Assembly (NCBI GenBank): GCA_026120185.1
Contig: JANUWF010001815.1
Span: forward strand, 1,516,024 to 1,580,023
Reading direction: 5' to 3'
Source of the DNA: Voacanga thouarsii
Lineage: Eukaryota > Streptophyta > Magnoliopsida > Gentianales > Apocynaceae
DNA length: 64,000 bases
Part shown: positions 57,841 through 64,000 of the stretch, piece by piece
Layout: every line of letters starts with the position of its first letter
How positions within the stretch are numbered: the stretch's first letter is position 1
Notes under the pieces: model-generated
What the model was told of the DNA's origin: nothing
What the model saw: the letters and a program-made list of their open reading frames with translations, nothing else
Database searches by the model: none
Made by a program: the position numbers and the translations under genes

Positions 57841-60625
57841 TGTAATACCTCTACTAAAAGTAACAGCTAAAGCATATCAATACCGAGTGTCGCCCCATCC
57901 AATTTCCCAGACAAATGGTTTTTATAACAAAAACAACAGAGTATACCAAGTCCAGATCCATACAACAACCCATACGAATAGTTACATACATATATATAAC
58001 AGAAAATATCATATCGAGAGATCATTTTTCCAAAACCATGTCGAAACGGGAAAAATAGTTCTTTTCACACATCAAAATAAGTTTTTAAGAGTATCCAGGT
58101 CATTTTCCTCGTACTCGATCACAAAAGTCATTTTCCAAGGGCATTCAAGTCATTTTATCCATACCAAATTCCAAAAGACTTTGTGAGGGTATTCAGGTCA
58201 TTTTACCTTTATCCGATTTGAAAAGTATTCATAAGAGTTCCAATAAGGATATTTCGATCATTTACCGAATACCCGATTCCAAAGGTTTTCATAAAAAATT
58301 CTTATAAGGACATTTGGATCATTTTCAAAATATCTGATTCCAAAAAGAACTCATTTCAAGAAATCCAAAATTCAAATCTCAAAATATGATTAAATTCAAA
58401 GTTTCCAAACACATTTCCCCAAAATGTTCCAGTAAGGGCATTCCAGTCAATTTGTAGATACCATTTTCTAAAAATCCTAAGTATTTCATCCAAAAAGGAC
58501 TAAATTCACAAAATTCATGCTTTAACTATCCATTAAGGTTTCCAAGCAAAATATGAAGTTCATTCAATCCTAAAATGGCATAAAAACAAATCTTACTCAG
58601 ATAAACCTTAAGCATATTTAGGAATTTCTAAAATGGTATAAAATATAGCATTTCATGGAAGAATAAAGCACACTAGCTTTCAAAAAATTTTAAAAATCAA
58701 AGGGACCCACCTCGTGTCCTAACTAAACTCTTTCCGTTTACGGCCGTTCAATCACCGTTTCTACCGTTTTCAACATTCCATTAGCCACTTATCGATAAAC
58801 CTACACCAAACATCGTTTTCGGGCAAATCGTATTTAGCTGAAAAATAGCCGATGTGCCCAATGGGTAGCCGACGTCCAATCGACATTTAGCCGACAATTA
58901 GCTGAAGGTTAAGGAAAATGCTCAACTTTCATTCATGTCATTTGTTCAATTCTTTCGTTTTCCTTTTTCACATACAAGGGATTCGCTTCATATTTTGTAT
59001 TCATTTCATCCAAAATCACACAATTAATCTTCCTAAAGTTCATCCATTTTTGGACTAATTTTTTGGAATTTCACTACTTGACACATGATTTTATTTTGCA
59101 CATAACTTTCAATCCACAACTTTGATTTGGTTCTATGATATACCAAAACGACCGTAAGACTCTTAACTTTAACTTTAACACCTTGGAACTATTAATTAAT
59201 TCAATTTTCCTTCAAATCATCTTTAATTCTGTGATTTTTATATTCCAATAGCTTATAAAGGTCACACAAATTCATCTTTTCTAATCAAAAGCTAGTACAA
59301 TCCATTTTTCTAACCAAGTAACTTCTATTTTTATTCTACTTTGATCATCATCTCCTCAACCAAAAATAACCCTTCAAACTACCATAATTATTCAGTTCTT
59401 CTTCACACAAAGCATCATTCAAAAACCCTTAGGCAGATGGCACACACATAAGTATATATAAGATTCATACACAAAAGTTATAAACCCTAGCTTTGATCCA
59501 AAATCAAGGTATAAAAATCATGTTTTTATGTTAAAATTCATATCAACATAACCATCATTCACCCAATAACAACTTTAATTCAAGCAAGATAGGGTTTTAC
59601 CTTGTATATAAGGCTATTAGAGGTTATTTGCTCCAAGAACTTCTCAAAACTTACATAGAACACACACTAGCATTTTTCTCTCTCTTGTTTAATCTCTTTT
59701 TATCTTGGTTTTCTTTCCTCCTTGCTGTCAAAATTCAGGCTGTATAACAGTCCCTTCTCACCACCATTCATCATCAAATCTTGGCCAAGAATATTTTAAA
59801 TTAATTAAGTATATGGTGGAATTCATGTAGGTGTGTTCTAATGAAATTTTTACACACCAACCACCTATTTTCCTCCTCAAAATTTTCCTTCATTTCTTCT
59901 TGCATGGCTGCCGATTTCTTGGCCAAATTTCAGGCATTCAATTACCTTCTCGTGGTCTATGTATTGGCCAATCACAATGCACAAAACCTTAATTAAAAGG
60001 ACCCCACAAACAATGTGTTCCACTCACAAAAATACATATCATTCTTCATTTATTTTGTAATTATTTAATTCCATGCATCTTGCATGAATCCTTCATGAAA
60101 CCTCTCTTAAATAGACACATGTCCATGGGTTACCAATCAAAAAATGCCACACGCACTGTTTTTAACCGCGATTTCCTATTTTCTTCAGAAATGACTAAAA
60201 TCGGGTCCGAAATGAAAAAATATTTTATCTCACCATTCAACTCCAAAAATTCTACTAATCCATTAGTAATATACTTAAATTCTTCAACTCCTTCTCTATT
60301 TGGTCAAAGTCGCGGTCAAAATGATGAAAATGCCTCCGATAATCCAAATAGCAAAAAATCACACCAAAACATGCATTTCATAGCACTGATCAATTTCTCT
60401 TCTTAGCGTACTCTCAAATTCTTATTTTATTACTAAGAGTAGCCTTCCAAAGATTTAGGGTACGGGTAGAACAAATCCAATAATTACATCTAGATCCCGA
60501 TAAAATATTATTATACCAAAATATTCGTCTCATTACGCTGATCAACTTTTGTTATGGCTATTGATACAAATTCTCATTCTATTACAAATAGTAGCTAATC
60601 GAAGGTAAAAATGTGGGGCATTACA
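57841..60625 (-). repeat. 5' LTR of Tekay 2
   Basis: 2785 bp. The minus strand starts TGTAATGCCCC at 60625 and ends AGAGGTATTACA at 57841. It is shorter than the ~4.0-kb Tekay 1 LTR because of a deletion near 58010-58020, where text jumps directly to GAGAGATCATTTTTCC. A TATATAAGG-type box lies near 59604-59612 (minus strand TTATATACAAG). Confidence 0.9.
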
Positions 60626-61827
60626 TAAGGGACGTCCAAGAATATTTATGCATGATATTCTTGAAGATACTTCTTCAAGAAACATAATTCTTTGAAGGAA
60701 AAGTATCAATGAAGGCCAATGATGGAAGGAAAAGGCAAGAAGGCATGAGATTATAGGCTTCCCAAGTTTGAATCTTTCACTCTTTCTCTTGTTCTTTCTT
60801 GTTTCCAAGTTTCTTTGTAATTCAAACAATTCAAGTTTTATCTATGTTTTGAGGCTATGCTTGTTACTAGATTTTGATATTTGGAGATTCATATTTGTTG
60901 AAGATCTTATCTTTAATATAATTAAGATCTCTTAAGTATTTGTGCAATTCTAAGTTTCATTCTTATCAATTGTGTTGAGTTAATTATGTATAGCTAGCAA
61001 TCTCCTGATTTGCATAATTGAGTAAGTTAAGATAATTTGATCTTTTGATTGGTTTGTCTAAGTAGCAAATATACTTAGTTGAGTTTCTAGACTAATTGGC
61101 TTGTCTAAGTCCTAGAGAATTGCATAATAATCAATTTGCATATTTTCATGGCTAACAAGGTATGTAAATTGGCACTGGTAATGTCTCGTATGCTTATCAA
61201 TTTTGTTCTTTGTTTATGACAATTGATTAATTGAAGTATTAATATCTTTAAGAAAAGGTTTGTCAATTTGGACTAAATTGAATAATGAAGTAAGGAATTT
61301 TAACTTATAGGCTAACTAAGGGTTAAACCACTTTTGCAAGAATAGGAGATTTAATTCGCTAAGAAAGGTTTTTAAAACCAATTGCTTAAAGTAATCCTAT
61401 GAATGATAAATGTCATAATTTGATCACACTACATAGGCCTAAGGATAGTAATTCTTAATTAGTTTGGAAATTTCCTATTGTTGTCTTCTTTCCTATTTTG
61501 ATCTTGTTTCCTATTTGATTTTGGTATCCTAATTTGTTTAGGATTAGTTTTAGGTAGTTTCTTAATTCATTTCCCCCCAATTTTTGCATACATGAAATAG
61601 GTCATCATGAGGATTGATTAAGTACTCACAAGATGATTTCATATGTATAAAGTGATTGATGTTTTCTTATAGAGTATACTTCTCTTGTTCCTTGTGGCAT
61701 TCGATACCTTACTTAATTTCCACTATGCTCATTTGTATCTTAAGGAATAGGGTTTAAAATTTATTGGTGTATGATGATTGCATTTTTTATTAAACCTATA
61801 TTTTTATGTTGTGATTCTCCTACAACA
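60626..61827 (+). repeat. 3' LTR of Athila 2, 5' part missing
   Basis: Co-linear with 24593-25815 of the 5' LTR, from TAAGGGAC to CTACAACA, with many substitutions. The first ~314 bp of the LTR are absent because the Tekay insertion and deletion ended here. Followed by CTTAG (61828-61832), the presumed target duplication of Athila 2. Confidence 0.88.
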
Positions 61828-61832
61828 CTTAG

Positions 61833-62741
61833 TGATAAGCCCCACATTGTTGAAGTCAAAATGAAGTCAAATTTTTTATGGCTTGAGAGCTACTCCAAGG
61901 AAACTCTATAAATAACCTGAGTATTCATTGTAATTCATATAATATCCTTCATTGTTGTAGAGAACTTTTGTATAGAGAAAACATGATAGTCTTAGATAGG
62001 CTTTGGGAAGAAGTTTAATTAGGCTGTGAGTTGCTTGTAACCATAAAGATTTGACATTTGTTTCTTGTGAGTTGCTTGTAACCATAAAGATCTGGCATTT
62101 TTCTCTAGTAATCCTTATTCATCAGTAATAGAAATTCATGGTTGGGCAGGACCTGTAAATTGTCATTGTATTCTTTCTTCTCTGCTTCTGCTTATTTGCA
62201 CTTTGTCATTGTGCTCATTTGTTTAATAATGCTGAGTAGCTTGGTTTAGTTAGGATTAAGTTGTTGCTGGCACAAAGGTCTGAGTTTAGATAACGGATTT
62301 AGCCTTGTGACAATTGGCACGATTTTGAAGCTGTTTTTTGGCGGCAATATTAATCAATTTTTCGTTTAGGGAATCCACTTCGAGGAAGTGGAAAGGTAAT
62401 GATCCAAAGTCATAATCGACTATGATTATGAATCGGGGAAAATAACCTTGAAGAAAGTAGAAAGACAGTAATCTTAAGCAGTTATCGATGACTACATATA
62501 GATAATTAGCATCATAAAGTAATTATGATCAACTTTGAGGATCTTCGACTTTTAATAGGCCCTTACACCCTCGACAATAATTCACTACTCAAATCAAGCT
62601 ACGTGCTCTAATTTCTTTCATGTAAATAGCGGAAGTCGTTTCCTCTAATTTTACAGGTAGGACTGCTATATGTTCCACTTTTTTATTTAAGTATTATTTT
62701 TATTCTTATATAAATATAAATATGTTATAAAATGATAGTAG
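61833..62741 (+). repeat. Copia-like LTR edge and non-coding sequence
   Basis: Begins TGATAAGCCCCACATTG, much like copia LTR starts (TGTTAAGTCCCACATTG type), with a TATA-like CTATAAATAA about 75 bp in (near 61905). I cannot place the right end, and no PBS or pol follows, so this is either a solo LTR or a fragment. A 41-bp-period direct repeat lies inside. The remainder (62280-62741) shows no recognised feature. Confidence 0.35.
62025..62100. repeat. Two-copy direct repeat, 41-bp period
   Basis: TGTGAGTTGCTTGTAACCAT and the following AAAGAT(T/C)TG(A/G)CATTT occur at 62025 and again at 62066 with two differences. Confidence 0.85.
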
Positions 62742-64000
62742 TGTTAGAATAAAATCTACACACTACACACTAAGAAAATTCTAACTATTCTTTGCACAAG
62801 AATTTCTCTTCAAACTTCTCTCTTTCTTTCTCTCACAATTCTTTCTCTAATCTTTCTTTCACTAATCTTTCTTTCACAAAATAATGGTGTATTACAAGCT
62901 TAGAGCATAGCTCTATTTATAGAGCTCTAATTAGTGGATTACATCATCGCATACATCATCTTCCACTAATCTTAATTAGTGGTGTTTCTACTAAATGGTG
63001 GACATCCATAAAAATCTTCTATAATAATTCACATAAATCCATAATTAGTGGATGAATAGTGAGTTTTGTTTTGTTGGTCATCAAATGCGTGACTTGATAG
63101 TAAAACCCTACAATGAATACAATGACTATTCTAAAGCTGTCCCTGATCGATTATTATTATTGGAATAATAATAAATTAAGATTAGTATGTTTGTGACTTG
63201 ATGGCTATGTTTTCCTGGCCATGGATATTTGTGATATCGAGTCAAGACATAAATAAATGTTAGAGAACATTGTATTGGACATGACCCATTTGTGAGAGTA
63301 CTTCATGGAATATGTCATAAGTACTTTCTAGCCATAATAATATTGAAAGTCCTTCGACCTAAATTCATCATAGTTTCTTACTTGATAAATTCTATATTTT
63401 GACATTGTCTAAAGTTGTCTTTAACGAGATAATAAATTAGACTACTTGTTGGATATAGAATAAATCAAGGAGAGGAATATGATTGATTGTGAAGGAATTT
63501 GTCCCTCTCGATTATGGGAGAGATATCCATGGGCCCCTTGATAAGTTATTTGTTAAAAATGCATGGCGGTGCTCAAATATATCAATCTAAGATATTGATA
63601 TCATTTGTTTGAACGATCTACTATGAAATCAAGAAATAATTGATTAAGCTTAATAAGGATGACATGCTCAGTGCCTTATGCTTAATCCGGATATCGTGTG
63701 ACAAAGGGACTAAATATAAAATTATGGTTTGGTTCAAAGAGATCATAGATCTTCATTTAACCTGGATAGTTATAATGTTTTGCTAGAAACCGCTTATAAC
63801 TTGTGGGCCATTTAAATACGATTTAGGCACTGTTGCCGGTGTTAAATGAACCTATAGGGTCACCTGATAAGCGAACTTGTTAGGTTATTTTTACGGTGAC
63901 CGAGGTTCGATGAATACTGGATGATATCAGATTATAAGAATACGACTCGGTAAAATAATTAGTTAAATTACCGAGATAATGGCGAGAATCTTATCATATC
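62742..64000 (-). repeat. LTR-like sequence, probably minus orientation, runs off the right edge
   Basis: The minus strand ends ATTTTATTCTAACA at 62742, with CTATAAATAGAGC (TATA box) about 170 bp before it and pyrimidine/purine-rich leader text between, a typical LTR promoter-to-end layout. No pol follows to the left. The rest (63100-64000) is non-coding and includes a palindromic AGAGCTC-rich site at 62900-62930. Orientation and family are uncertain, and the other edge is outside the window. Confidence 0.4.

Larger units (their letters stand above)
50211..60625 (-). mobile_element. Tekay/Del-type chromovirus retrotransposon, minus strand (Tekay 2)
   Basis: Same family as Tekay 1, opposite orientation. 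On the minus strand: 5' LTR 60625-57841, PBS, leader frame, gag with a central deletion, protease, RT, RNase H, integrase with chromodomain-type C-terminus, PPT, and 3' LTR 53024-50211 truncated at the fusion point. The right flank is TAAGG (60626-60630), inside the Athila 2 3' LTR. The element keeps the integrase end that Tekay 1 lacks. Confidence 0.9.
24279..61827 (+). mobile_element. Athila-type Ty3/gypsy retrotransposon, heavily nested (Athila 2)
   Basis: Outer shell of the right half. 5' LTR 24279-25815, degenerate Asp-tRNA-type PBS, gag, protease, RT, RNase H and integrase to 32467, then non-coding sequence to 33250; the 3' LTR resumes at 60626 and ends at 61827. Inside are a solo LTR (27990-29415) and two fused Tekay-type elements (33251-60625). 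Flanks are CCTAG (24274-24278) and CTTAG (61828-61832), a one-mismatch target duplication. Pol motifs such as KVEINLPLLDTIKQIPRYA and [11 protein letters not shown] point to the Athila group. All domains are interrupted by stops and frameshifts. Confidence 0.8.

Noticed and set aside
1..64000. CRISPR array, bacterial operon, prophage or plasmid origin
   Set aside because: No regularly spaced repeats or bacterial gene layout; all coding traces are plant transposable elements.

Overview
The window reads as repeat-rich intergenic DNA of a flowering plant, most likely a dicot. It is AT-rich and built almost entirely from decayed LTR retrotransposons of plant lineages (Ty3/gypsy Athila-type and Tekay/Del-type chromovirus, Ty1/copia), plus CACTA (En/Spm) DNA transposons. 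I see no convincing host protein-coding gene, rRNA or functional tRNA gene. Lineage names rest on remembered family motifs, not a search; no species can be named.

Left part (1-8.2 kb): an Athila-type element on the minus strand runs off the left edge (gag tail fused to RNase H, PBS, and a complete 5' LTR at 922-2366). Then come a Tekay-like LTR relic (3.1-5.4 kb), an isolated minus-strand Athila RT fragment, a short minisatellite, a tRNA-like (SINE-like) relic and an LTR-like terminus.

Middle (7.05-23.2 kb): a truncated copia element (copia B) whose 3' LTR was split twice. A 5.1-kb CACTA transposon (8222-13355, target duplication ATT) and a complete 9.2-kb minus-strand copia element (copia A, 13423-22656, target duplication TGGAG) lie about 60 bp apart in it.

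Right part (24.3-61.8 kb): one Athila-type element (Athila 2) forms the outer shell. Its pol is split by a 1.4-kb solo LTR (27990-29415, duplication ACGAC). Downstream of pol it is interrupted by a Tekay-type element on the plus strand (33251-50213), whose 5' LTR holds a 4.3-kb solo LTR (35688-40024, duplication ATTAG). That element is fused tail-to-tail, through a 3-bp CAG overlap, to a second element of the same family on the minus strand (50211-60625). After it the Athila 3' LTR resumes (60626-61827). The simplest history is two Tekay insertions, one in the Athila body and one in its 3' LTR, followed by a deletion joining their LTRs. The result is a multi-kilobase inverted repeat with a spacer of about 0.28 kb.

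Every coding region is a pseudogene. Many lesions are G-to-A or C-to-T changes (Trp or Gln codons to stops, catalytic Asp to Asn), as expected after long cytosine methylation. The most unusual item is an acidic reading frame of about 219 codons between PBS and gag in both Tekay-type copies. The last 2 kb hold LTR-like sequence of uncertain origin.
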